The position numbers and the translations under genes were made by a program. A DNA stretch of 64,000 nt from Marinibacterium sp050389775 (GTDB lineage: Bacteria > Pseudomonadota > Alphaproteobacteria > Rhodobacterales > Rhodobacteraceae). Below, one piece after another: positions 7,366 to 14,869 of this stretch (positions are counted from its first letter, which is position 1; each line of letters begins with the position of its first letter). The stretch lies in contig NZ_CP177149.1 of NCBI RefSeq assembly GCF_050389775.1, positions 81,015-145,014 on the forward strand, given 5' to 3'. The notes beneath the pieces were generated by a model, which saw nothing but the letters and a program-made list of their open reading frames with translations, did no database searches and was not told the DNA's origin.

Positions 7366-10300
7366 GCGGCAGCATCCGCAGCGCTGGCACCAACCGGATG
7401 TTCGGCGAGCACGCGCGCCAGCACACCGGTGCCATCCACCGGGATGAACACCCGCGTCTTCCACTGGATCACCTCGGTGAAGCAGCCCAAGGCTTTCAGT
7501 CCCGGCAGAGCCGCGCCCGACGCGCCGATGAGCTCGAGCCTCGGCTGGCCCATGACCAATGAGCGGCGCAGCTGGTAGCCGCCGAGCAGGCTCAAGGTCG
7601 TCCTGGCCTCCATCACCGCGGCGAAGACCTCCTGAGGCGACATCTCGATCTGACAGTCGAGGCCGAGCCGCGCGTAGACGTTCAGAAGCTGCTCCTGGCT
7701 GACCAGACGGCCGATGGCGCGTTCCCCATCCTCGGTCTGCAGCCGATAGATGCGCATGTTATCGGCGGGCAGCCGGTCCCAGATCGGCAGGAGGAGGCCG
7801 CAGATCAGAGTGATTTTCGATGTAGTGAACTCCGGCACCGCCTCGACCTCGGCCTGCCAAAGCTGTTCGAACATCGCATCATCGGTCTCTTCCCAGTGTG
7901 ATTTCGAAAACTCGGTGAGGGCGAGGATCTCGGTAGCCATGGGCCGCAGGAGCTTCACCCGAAGGACCGGCACGCCGCCCTCATCCATGAAGGCCGGTGC
8001 CTTCACCATCAGCGCGGCACGTTTGGAAGTCTTGTTCCAGCACAGCGTCGCGCCCTTGTTATCCGCGCAGATCGCTTTGACCCGAGTAAGGGTCAGCGGA
8101 TCGTTGCGATCGATACGCTCGACGGTCAGGGCGGTTGCCGTCGCACCCGTCGCCTCGTGCTCGAAGATGACCTTGCGGTCGACAATTTCGAATTTTTCCG
8201 CGCGCAGGGTTTCGAGACCGACATCCAGCGTGCCTGCCTGGCGCGCATCCTCAATGATGGCCGAAAGGAACCCGCCGAAGGCCTCGAAGATCGCGTCCTG
8301 CATGTCGATGCGGAGCGCGAGGCAGCGGTTCAGGAACTGCTGGATTGGCGGAAGGTTCTCCTTCATCGTGCCATCCGCCTCATCGAGCGTCAGCCCGGTC
8401 ATCTCCTGGAACTTCGCGTAGGAGCAAGCCTCGATCTTGCCCGCACGCAGCTTGTAGAAGAACTGCCGCAGCGCAACCCGCGCGTAGGGGCTTTCCAGAT
8501 TGTCCTCGGCGCGGAACATGTTCTGACCGCCGGTCTCGCGCTGCCCCTTGGTGATCGCCCCGAGCGTGTCGAGGCGGCGCGCGATGGTGGAGAGGAACCG
8601 CTTCTCGCCCTTCACATTGGTCGCGACGGGGCGGAAGAGCGGCGGTTGCGCCTGGTTGGTGCGATTGGTGCGCCCCAGCCCCTGGATCGCATTGTCGGCC
8701 TTCCAGCCGGGCTCCAGCAGGTAATGCACCCGGAGACGCTGGTTCTTGGCCCCCAGATCGGCGTGATAGCTGCGCCCCGTGCCACCCGCATCAGAGAAAA
8801 CCAAGATGCGCTTGGCATCATCCATGAAGGCCTGGGTTTCTCCAAGGTTGGAGGAGGCGGGCCGGTTCTCGACCTTGAGCCGCCCCTCGCGCGTCTTCAC
8901 GATGCGCCGCTTGCGCCCGGTGACCTCGGCGACGGCATCGCCCCCGAAATGCCAGAGGATCTGGTCCAGCGCGCCCTGCACCGGGGCGAGGGCACCAAGA
9001 TGCTCGACCAGATCGTCGCGCCGCCGCTCCGCCTCGCGGCAGATGATCGGGTTGCCGTCACCATCGAGTGCCGGGCGAGAGCGCAGATCGCCATTCTCGT
9101 CGGTGTAGGGTTCGAAAAGCTGCGTCGGGAAGCTGTGCATCAAATACTCCATGACCGCCTCCCGCGGCGTAAAGTCGACCTGAAGATCGTCCCATTCCGA
9201 GGGCGGGATGTCTTCGAGACGGCGTTCCATCACCGCCTCGCTGGTCGAGACCACCTGGATCACCGCCGAATGGCCCGCCGCCAGGTTCGCTTCGATCGAG
9301 CGGATGAGCGAGGGGCACTTCATGGCGGTGATGAGATGGCTAAAGAAGCGCTGCTTGTTGCTCTCGAAGGCCGAACGCGCGGCGGATTTCGCCTGGGCGT
9401 TCAAGGTGCCCGTCTCAGAGGAAATGCCCGAGGCCTGAAGGGCGGCCTCGAGGTTATTGTGGATGATTTGATAGGCATCGGCGTAGCTGTCGTAGATCGC
9501 GACTTGGGCGGGCATCAGCTCATGCACCAGCATCTCGTATTCGACTCCGGCATAGGAAAGCGAGCGCGCAAGATAGAGCCCAAGCGCCTTCAGGTCGCGC
9601 GAGATCATCTCCATTGCGGCAATGCCCCCGGCCTCCATCGCGGCGACAAACTCGGCTCGCGTCACGAAGGGGAAATCGCCGGTGCCCCAAAGCCCGAGAC
9701 GCGAGGCATAGGCAAGATTGCCGACGACCGTCGCCCCGGTGGCCGAGACGTAGAGGACACGGGCATCAGGAACCGCGTTCTGCAGTGCGAGGCCGGCGAG
9801 ACCTTGCTGGGAAGCCTTCTTTTCGCCGCGGTCGGACTGTTCGCCGGCGGCGTTCGCCATGGCGTGGCTTTCATCAAAAGCGATGACCCCGTCGAAGCCT
9901 TCCCCGAGCCAGGATGTGACCTGATCGAGGCGGGAGGCTTTGCCCTCGCGCTCAGTGGAGCGCAGCGTGGCATAGGTGACGAAGAGGATACCCTCGGGAA
10001 GCCGGATCTCGCTGCCCTGGCGGAATTTCGAGAGCGGCACGATATCGCTTTCGCGCCCCCCGAGCGCCATCCAGTCGCGACGCGCATCCTCGATCAGCTT
10101 GTCGCTTTTTGACACCCAGACCGCGCGCCGACGCCCCTGCAGCCAGTTGTCGAGGATGATGCCCGCAACCTGCCGCCCCTTGCCGCAGCCAGTGCCATCG
10201 CCCAGAAACCAGCCCTTGCGCAGCCGGAAGGCGCCTTCGTCACCCTCAGCCGCCGCCATCAGCTGGCCTTCGATCTCGCCGCGCTTGAACCAGCCTTTCA

Positions 10301-11759
10301 AGTGGACCTCATGCGCATTACCCGCATAAACGACGCTTTCGAGCTGGGGCGCTGACAGTAGGCCGTCCGCGACGAGGCTCTTCGGCAGAACGGGACGGTA
10401 GCTCGGCACGGGCGGCGGCACCGAGGCCATGGCCGCGGATTGCACCAGCGCGGTTGGGTGTTCTGCCGCGCCATCGATCTGGATCGCCTGCAGGTCGTAA
10501 GCCTCATAGACCGTGTCCTGCAGCGTGCCCTCTGGTTGGCTCCAGTCTTTCGGCAGGTAGTCGAGACGGGCTGTTTCGATGTCATCGAACGGGTGCTTCG
10601 CGCGTTCTTCGGCGAGGGCACGGGTTTCCTTGCGGGCGGTATTTCGCAGGGCGTGCAGGTTCGTACGCGTCGGGCCGGACGGAACCGACAACGCCGAACT
10701 TGTAGGGCAGGGCGGGGGGCTCCGGCGCTCCGGGCAATGGGTCAGAACTGACGCGAGGAGATCGGCCGTTGTTGCGCAAATCGGATGATAGACGGCCTCG
10801 ATATTGCCCGGCGTTGTCTCTTGGTGGCCAGCCGGGCGTTTGTCGATCACCGTGAGCCGAGTGTCGATCGTGGTGCCATGACGCGCAAAGACCTTGCCGT
10901 CGATGGAGGCGGAAAACACGACATCGGCGCTTTGGCCGATACGCTGAAACGTCGACTGGAAGGATTTCGTGGAGGGACGAAAGCTTTCGCCGGTGATGAC
11001 GACAAGACGTCCGCCCGGCGCGAGGCGCGCGAGGGCGGACAGAACGTGCTGGCTGGTGGCCTGCCGGAACTTACTCTCGACATGGTTGGCCGCTGAAAAC
11101 GGCGGGTTCATCACGATTACCGAGGGCGAGATCGACCGGTCGAGGCGGTCGTCGATCGCCGCGGCATCGTGATCAGACAGGACAGCCTCCGGGAACAGAT
11201 GTCCCAGCAAGGCCCGGCGGGAGTCGGCGAGTTCATTCAGCGCCAGTCGAGCGCCTGCAATCCGCGCGAAACCCGCCAACATGCCGGTTCCGGCCGAGGG
11301 CTCGAGCACCAGGTCGTCATCCCGAAACCCCGTCGCCTGGGCCACGCTGGCCGCAAGGGGCAGAGGGGTCGAGAATTGTTGCAGACGGACGCTGTCTTCG
11401 GAGCGCCGCGTGTGGGAGGGGGCCAGCCCTGCGAGGCGCTCGATCATGGTGAGGAAGGCCTGTGGTGAGGCGGCCTGGCGCTGCATCAATGCGCCGTAGC
11501 GCGAAAGCATCAGGATCTGCGCGACTTCTGCCGCTTCGTAGGCGTCCTTCCAGACCCAGGCACCGCTGGTGTCGCTGGCGCCGAAGGCATCTTCCATGGC
11601 GGCGCGAAGGGCGGCAGCGTCGATGGACCTGCCCGCCTCGAACAAGGGCACAAGGATTTTCGCAGCCTGCATCAGGTTGTGGGCGAAGCGCGAGGCATCC
11701 GGCAGAACAGAGGCCTCGACCTCGGGCGCAAGGGGGACGGAATGGGGGTGAGCGTTCAT
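7362..11759 (-). CDS. Strawberry-notch-type helicase fused to a methyltransferase-like domain
   Basis: A 1465-residue protein with two recognisable modules. The N-terminal module is an adenine-methylase-like Rossmann fold (QQFSTP at 127-132, EPSAGTGM at 153-160, NPPF at 218-221). From about 450 on it is an SF2-type ATPase of the strawberry-notch family: Walker A GDGTGCGKGR at 520-529, DESH box at 629-632 and a late helicase motif GLGRTNRTNQ. Such giants occur on alphaproteobacterial plasmids and phages; the cellular role is unknown. The start at 11759 is chosen because CTGGAG lies just upstream; a 15-codon-longer start lacks this. It is coupled to the Toprim gene by an ATGA overlap. Confidence 0.85.
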   Translation of the reverse strand: MNAHPHSVPLAPEVEASVLPDASRFAHNLMQAAKILVPLFEAGRSIDAAALRAAMEDAFGASDTSGAWVWKDAYEAAEVAQILMLSRYGALMQRQAASPQAFLTMIERLAGLAPSHTRRSEDSVRLQQFSTPLPLAASVAQATGFRDDDLVLEPSAGTGMLAGFARIAGARLALNELADSRRALLGHLFPEAVLSDHDAAAIDDRLDRSISPSVIVMNPPFSAANHVESKFRQATSQHVLSALARLAPGGRLVVITGESFRPSTKSFQSTFQRIGQSADVVFSASIDGKVFARHGTTIDTRLTVIDKRPAGHQETTPGNIEAVYHPICATTADLLASVLTHCPERRSPPPCPTSSALSVPSGPTRTNLHALRNTARKETRALAEERAKHPFDDIETARLDYLPKDWSQPEGTLQDTVYEAYDLQAIQIDGAAEHPTALVQSAAMASVPPPVPSYRPVLPKSLVADGLLSAPQLESVVYAGNAHEVHLKGWFKRGEIEGQLMAAAEGDEGAFRLRKGWFLGDGTGCGKGRQVAGIILDNWLQGRRRAVWVSKSDKLIEDARRDWMALGGRESDIVPLSKFRQGSEIRLPEGILFVTYATLRSTEREGKASRLDQVTSWLGEGFDGVIAFDESHAMANAAGEQSDRGEKKASQQGLAGLALQNAVPDARVLYVSATGATVVGNLAYASRLGLWGTGDFPFVTRAEFVAAMEAGGIAAMEMISRDLKALGLYLARSLSYAGVEYEMLVHELMPAQVAIYDSYADAYQIIHNNLEAALQASGISSETGTLNAQAKSAARSAFESNKQRFFSHLITAMKCPSLIRSIEANLAAGHSAVIQVVSTSEAVMERRLEDIPPSEWDDLQVDFTPREAVMEYLMHSFPTQLFEPYTDENGDLRSRPALDGDGNPIICREAERRRDDLVEHLGALAPVQGALDQILWHFGGDAVAEVTGRKRRIVKTREGRLKVENRPASSNLGETQAFMDDAKRILVFSDAGGTGRSYHADLGAKNQRLRVHYLLEPGWKADNAIQGLGRTNRTNQAQPPLFRPVATNVKGEKRFLSTIARRLDTLGAITKGQRETGGQNMFRAEDNLESPYARVALRQFFYKLRAGKIEACSYAKFQEMTGLTLDEADGTMKENLPPIQQFLNRCLALRIDMQDAIFEAFGGFLSAIIEDARQAGTLDVGLETLRAEKFEIVDRKVIFEHEATGATATALTVERIDRNDPLTLTRVKAICADNKGATLCWNKTSKRAALMVKAPAFMDEGGVPVLRVKLLRPMATEILALTEFSKSHWEETDDAMFEQLWQAEVEAVPEFTTSKITLICGLLLPIWDRLPADNMRIYRLQTEDGERAIGRLVSQEQLLNVYARLGLDCQIEMSPQEVFAAVMEARTTLSLLGGYQLRRSLVMGQPRLELIGASGAALPGLKALGCFTEVIQWKTRVFIPVDGTGVLARVLAEHPVGASAADAAA

Positions 11760-11890
11760 CGGCAATCTCCAGGGTTGAGGGTTGGCCCCAAGCCCCGCGC
11801 GCACTCTCTCACCCGGGAGGGGTCACCCCTCCCGCCCTGCCTCTTGCTCTTTCTTGGGAGTGCTGAACTCCGTCCCGGCAGCGGAAAGTT

Positions 11891-11909
11891 ATCCCCAGAA
11901 TCTGGGGAT
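11891..11909. promoter_or_regulatory. 19-bp palindrome upstream of the helicase operon
   Basis: ATCCCCAGA-A-TCTGGGGAT is perfect with 9-bp arms, 132 bp upstream of the helicase start. The left arm sits in TTATCCCCA, one base from a DnaA-box consensus. It could be an operator; nothing in the sequence names the binding protein. Confidence 0.45.
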
Positions 11910-12075
11910 GGGGCTGTGGGTGCTGCCGCGTAAGCCCTTGTCAGCTTGAGGCATTGCCAGCTCGCCTAAGTCTTGGGTGGTTTGCGCCCTGTGCATCCGA
12001 AACGGGCACGTCGTCGACCGCTCGGTAGCCGTACGCACCCGGACAACCTTCAGGACGAGCTCTGAAAAAGAAAAA

Positions 12076-12105
12076 GGCGGCATCCGGGAGGAGGTGGATG
12101 CCTCC
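12076..12105 (-). terminator. Terminator downstream of the 211-aa gene
   Basis: GGCGGCATCC (12076-12085) pairs with GGATGCCTCC (12096-12105) with one mismatch. On the minus strand it is followed by TTTTTCTTTTTC. Confidence 0.75.
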
Positions 12106-12273
12106 GTTTAGCTTAGATCGGCTCAGGGAGGAGGAGAGAACCGATCTCAACTTCAAAATAGTGGCTATGCTGCAGCCGCACAATAGGCAGGCCATAATTT
12201 TTCTGCATTGCAGCAATGCGAGACCAATTGGGATTGCAGCAAGAAAGGGAGCGTTTGCCACCTGTGCCGGTTG

Positions 12274-12909
12274 CTAAGGGTGAGCCTGCGCTTGAGCGGC
12301 AGCGGACTGGGGTATTTGACCAGGCGACCGTACTGGCACAGCCTGTCGCGCCTCGGGCAAACAGCCCGTCTCATAGTCGCCAACGAATCCCCAGCAGGCG
12401 TCGATCTCCTCGCCATCCTGCTCAATGACATAGCCATAGACCCGACCGCCGAGGTAGGCATCATAGCTGACGATTTCGCCCCGCAGGATGTCTTCAGCCT
12501 TTTCGCGCAGCGCCTTGGTGACGCGTTTCACACCGAACTCCTCCCGGACCGCTTCGAGCGTCGCGTAGACGATGCCGACCTGGCCGGAGTCCCACGGGCA
12601 ATGAAACCCGATGGTGTTCATCGCGAGGCCAGAGTGATCATAGAGAAAGACGGGCAGCAGGATCGCATTGCGCTCCGCACGGTCGAGCAACTGTACCAAC
12701 GAGAGATTACTTTGATCCGAAACATCGGCGAGGTCGCGCAGGAACGCCTTAGGGCTGTCGAACTGGTGGCAGTCGCCAAGCCGGTATCTCCGATGCCAAC
12801 AGATCAGCGTGCCGAGGTTGCACCACTCACGCGGGCTTTCAGCATCGGGGTCGTGGTAGATCTTGATGACGTGGCCTTGGTAGGCCTCCTCGTAGATAGG
12901 GTCTTGCAT
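12274..12909 (-). CDS. Conserved hypothetical plasmid protein
   Basis: This 211-residue acidic protein begins MQDPIYEEAYQGHVIKIYHD and includes WCNLGTLICWHRRYRLGD, LPVFLYDHSGLAMNT and CPWDSGQVGIVYATLEAVREEFG. The pattern of aromatic residues followed by DHSG and WDSGQVG is familiar from small conserved proteins of alphaproteobacterial plasmids and prophages, but I cannot assign a function. No transmembrane segment or signal peptide is visible. Hairpins flank the gene on both sides (12076-12105 and 12932-12974), suggesting it is transcribed alone. Confidence 0.75.
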   Translation of the reverse strand: MQDPIYEEAYQGHVIKIYHDPDAESPREWCNLGTLICWHRRYRLGDCHQFDSPKAFLRDLADVSDQSNLSLVQLLDRAERNAILLPVFLYDHSGLAMNTIGFHCPWDSGQVGIVYATLEAVREEFGVKRVTKALREKAEDILRGEIVSYDAYLGGRVYGYVIEQDGEEIDACWGFVGDYETGCLPEARQAVPVRSPGQIPQSAAAQAQAHP

Positions 12910-12931
12910 ATCGATGTCCTTTCTAGAAACG

Positions 12932-12974
12932 CAATCGACCCGCCGAGCCGGTTGTGGCGCGAACGGGTCGATTG
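12932..12974 (-). terminator. Hairpin between the DUF6915-like and 211-aa genes
   Basis: CAATCGACCCG (12932-12942) and CGGGTCGATTG (12964-12974) are an 11-bp perfect inverted repeat with a 21-bp spacer, just after the stop of the DUF6915-like gene. The T-run on the minus strand is weak, so terminator function is inferred. Confidence 0.55.
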
Positions 12975-13014
12975 GGACGTGGTCAGGTGGTTGATGCTTT
13001 TGCCGACTGGCGGA

Positions 13015-13491
13015 TCAGGCGGCGGCGCGGTTCTGGCGATGCTGGACGTGCTCGACAGAGACTTTCAGGAGCCAATCCTCGAAACCGAGAATGGTTTGGT
13101 GAGTGGCAACTGCCTCGATCCAGACGGCGCGTGGATCGCTGCCAATCTGCGTCGGGTCGTTGTCGATCCGCCCATTGGCCATCCACGACTCCGGCTGAAT
13201 GCGCCCCAACCAGTCGGCCAGCGACGGGATACGTCCCTGGCAGTCCTCGCGCACATGCTGCTCGCCAATCCAGCGGATCGGAACGACCCGACCCGCGCTG
13301 TTGATCAGGCTGCGGCCAAACAGCCGCTCGGCCTCGAAGATCCCGAGCGTGTGATGCCGGTGTGCGCGATGGGTAAAGATCGCGAGGTGTTCCTTGGACG
13401 CATCGAACCAGTCATGCACATGTTGGTAATCTTCAGGCACACCGCCGAATTTTCGGGCCGAGCTTTCAGCGTGATGGAGGGGATGTGCCAT
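13015..13491 (-). CDS. DUF6915-like small plasmid protein
   Basis: A 158-residue protein beginning MAHPLHHAESSARKFGG with DYQHVHDWFDASKEHLAIFTHRAHRHHTLGIFEAERLFG. The histidine-rich segment spaced like a metal site and the WIGEQHVREDCQGRIPSLADWL motif mark a small family I associate with DUF6915, function unknown. ATG at 13491 lies one base after the stop of the DUF6878-like gene, so the two are co-transcribed. An in-frame upstream start at 13551 would overlap that gene heavily and is rejected. Confidence 0.7.
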   Translation of the reverse strand: MAHPLHHAESSARKFGGVPEDYQHVHDWFDASKEHLAIFTHRAHRHHTLGIFEAERLFGRSLINSAGRVVPIRWIGEQHVREDCQGRIPSLADWLGRIQPESWMANGRIDNDPTQIGSDPRAVWIEAVATHQTILGFEDWLLKVSVEHVQHRQNRAAA

Positions 13492-13492
13492 G

Positions 13493-13876
13493 TCAGAGCC
13501 CCTCGTGTTCGGTGGTCTCAGACGCGATATAGCGGTTCGAGTGGCTGACATCGATCTTGTCCGCCTCCAGTGACCAGGTCAGCTCGCCATAGCCACCTTC
13601 GTTGTTCTCGAAACCGGGGCTCAGCGCATAGGCGAAGTCCCAGCCGAAGTCTTCGACGCGGCGCCGCTGCTCATCTGTCAGGGTGGCCGTATCAGGGGTC
13701 ACAATGACATCCTCGACATTGCCGGAATCGCCGTAGCCTTCATATTGCACCTTGAGGCCGGTCACGCCGAGGGCGCGCAGCTCGGTGAGAAGTGCCGCGC
13801 GGGCAATTACCCGCTGCTCGGCAGCGCGTCTCTGGGACTCGAGCATCTGCGCGTAGAAATCTGGTGTTTGTTTCAT
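13493..13876 (-). CDS. DUF6878-like small plasmid protein
   Basis: A 127-residue protein starting MKQTPDFYAQMLE, with a basic helical N-terminus, LRALGVTGLKVQYEGYGDSGNVEDV and an acidic, aromatic-rich second half (WDFAYALSPGFENNEGGYGELTWSLEADKIDVSHSNRYI). It is conserved in plasmid backbones of this bacterial group; no function is known to me. The start at 13876 is preferred over 13915 because it begins at the conserved N-terminus. It is followed directly by the DUF6915-like gene. Confidence 0.7.
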   Translation of the reverse strand: MKQTPDFYAQMLESQRRAAEQRVIARAALLTELRALGVTGLKVQYEGYGDSGNVEDVIVTPDTATLTDEQRRRVEDFGWDFAYALSPGFENNEGGYGELTWSLEADKIDVSHSNRYIASETTEHEGL

Positions 13877-13905
13877 GTCTTCGATCCTGGAAAAGTGGAA
13901 GGGGA

Positions 13906-13931
13906 GGGTGGCCATCGATCAAGGGCCACCC
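13906..13931 (-). terminator. Hairpin after the 98-aa gene
   Basis: GGGTGGCC (13906-13913) and GGCCACCC (13924-13931) form a perfect 8-bp stem with a 10-nt loop between the 98-aa gene and the DUF6878-like gene. There is no T-run, so it may be an RNA-processing or attenuating structure. Confidence 0.5.
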
Positions 13932-13948
13932 ATGTCACATGCTTGCGC

Positions 13949-14245
13949 TCAACGGGCCGCGTCACCGCACGCGGTCCCGGTGCGGTCCTCGAGGTTGAAG
14001 TAAAGCTCCGCCGTCGCCTTTGCGAAGCCGGGTGGCTTGCGTGGGGCCAGGCAGCGCACTGCAGCACGGCAGCTCGCGCCATGTTCCATCGCGAACTGCG
14101 TCACCTGGTTGATCAGGTCATCCATCCCCGCGGCCTGGATGCGCCTATGCGGATAGGTCTCCATCATCTGAAACTTGGTGACGATAAAGGCCCCGTCGCG
14201 GTGGGCGGGATGCAGCGTGATCTCGTAGTCGATCGGTTTAGCCAT
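13949..14245 (-). CDS. Small conserved hypothetical protein
   Basis: A 98-residue protein, MAKPIDYEITLHPAHRDGAFIV at the start, with a basic middle (CLAPRKPPGFAKATAELYFNLED). I do not recognise a named family. The gene is supported by an AGGAGAACAGAC Shine-Dalgarno region before the ATG, by lying in line with the neighbouring small genes and by hairpins on both sides. Three cysteines (residues about 58, 65 and 93) are present but form no obvious metal motif. Confidence 0.6.
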   Translation of the reverse strand: MAKPIDYEITLHPAHRDGAFIVTKFQMMETYPHRRIQAAGMDDLINQVTQFAMEHGASCRAAVRCLAPRKPPGFAKATAELYFNLEDRTGTACGDAAR

Positions 14246-14292
14246 GTCTGTTCTCCTGCGGCGGGCAGGATGCGATCATCGCGACCCCGGGG

Positions 14293-14336
14293 AACCCGCC
14301 AGCGCGAAAGGACCGCCCTTTGTGCAAGGGCGGTCC
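14293..14336 (-). terminator. Terminator after the DUF3768 gene with shared flank
   Basis: GGACCGCCCTT (14310-14320) pairs perfectly with AAGGGCGGTCC (14326-14336), an 11-bp stem with a 5-nt loop, followed on the minus strand by TTTCGC. The flank AACCCGCCAGC (14293-14303) is identical to that beside the hairpin at 14807-14833. Confidence 0.7.
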
Positions 14337-14362
14337 GGGGCGGTGAGTAGGGATTGGAGGCG

Positions 14363-14743
14363 TCAGTATTCCGACGGCAGAAGCAGGGTCAGAACCCGAC
14401 GCGTCTGTTCGGGATCAGAGGGCTCGGGCGAGCCGTACTGGTAGTCGACGTCGTACAAATCGAGTTTGAACCAGACCGTCGTACCATCGAATTCGATGAC
14501 CCCCATTTCGTGCCATCCCTGCGGGTCGCTGTCGGCATCGAAGGCGTCAAATGTGGCAACGCGGCGGGTCAGTTCCAGTTGGGCGTCAGGTCCAAGCGCC
14601 GCGACTCCACGTGTCATCACGAACTGGCCATGCGGGGCATCGGCGACGGGGGTGTTTCCGAGGATCGAGTGACGAAACGCATCGTTCTGCGCGGCAATGA
14701 GTGCGGCTTCCTCGACGGGATCGAGATCGAGTGTGGTGGTCAT
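14363..14743 (-). CDS. DUF3768 domain protein
   Basis: A 126-residue acidic protein starting MTTTLDLDPVEEAALIAAQNDAFR. It shows the family pattern QFVMTRGVAALGPD, VATFDAFDADSDPQGWHEMGVIEF and WFKLDLYDVDYQYGSPEPSDPEQTRRVLTLLLPSEY. DUF3768 proteins are common on alphaproteobacterial plasmids, without known activity. The ATG at 14743 has GGAG 7-10 nt upstream. Hairpins flank the gene, so it is probably its own transcription unit between the ParB-like gene and the 98-aa gene. Confidence 0.85.
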   Translation of the reverse strand: MTTTLDLDPVEEAALIAAQNDAFRHSILGNTPVADAPHGQFVMTRGVAALGPDAQLELTRRVATFDAFDADSDPQGWHEMGVIEFDGTTVWFKLDLYDVDYQYGSPEPSDPEQTRRVLTLLLPSEY

Positions 14744-14789
14744 GGGATATCTCCGGGACGGGCCAGCCGATCCGATATCGGCTGTAGGC

Positions 14790-14833
14790 AACCCGCCAGC
14801 CGGAAAGGGCCGCCCTCGAAGTGAGGACGGCCC
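14790..14833 (-). terminator. Terminator after the ParB-like gene with shared flank
   Basis: GGGCCG and CCTC (14807-14817) pair with GAGG and CGGCCC (14823-14833) with one internal mismatch, loop GAAGT, followed by TTTCCGG on the minus strand. The flank AACCCGCCAGC (14790-14800) matches the one beside the hairpin at 14310-14336. Confidence 0.65.
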
Positions 14834-14869
14834 AAAGTTCATGTGGTAATCACACCGGTGTTTTCTTCG

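Larger units (their letters stand above)
11760..12273. other. Intergenic region upstream of the helicase/methylase gene
   Basis: About 510 bp with no convincing gene. It holds a 19-bp palindrome (11891-11909) and a minus-strand terminator (12076-12105) for the gene ending at 12274. The promoter of the helicase operon must lie here. Confidence 0.55.

Noticed and set aside
8157..10112. A 651-codon open frame on the plus strand
   Set aside because: It lies wholly opposite the helicase-methylase gene, which has clear ATPase and methylase motifs. The frame is open because of the high G+C codon bias of the true gene.
12208..13548. A 446-codon open frame on the plus strand
   Set aside because: It is antisense to the 211-aa, DUF6915-like and DUF6878-like genes and its translation matches no domain pattern.
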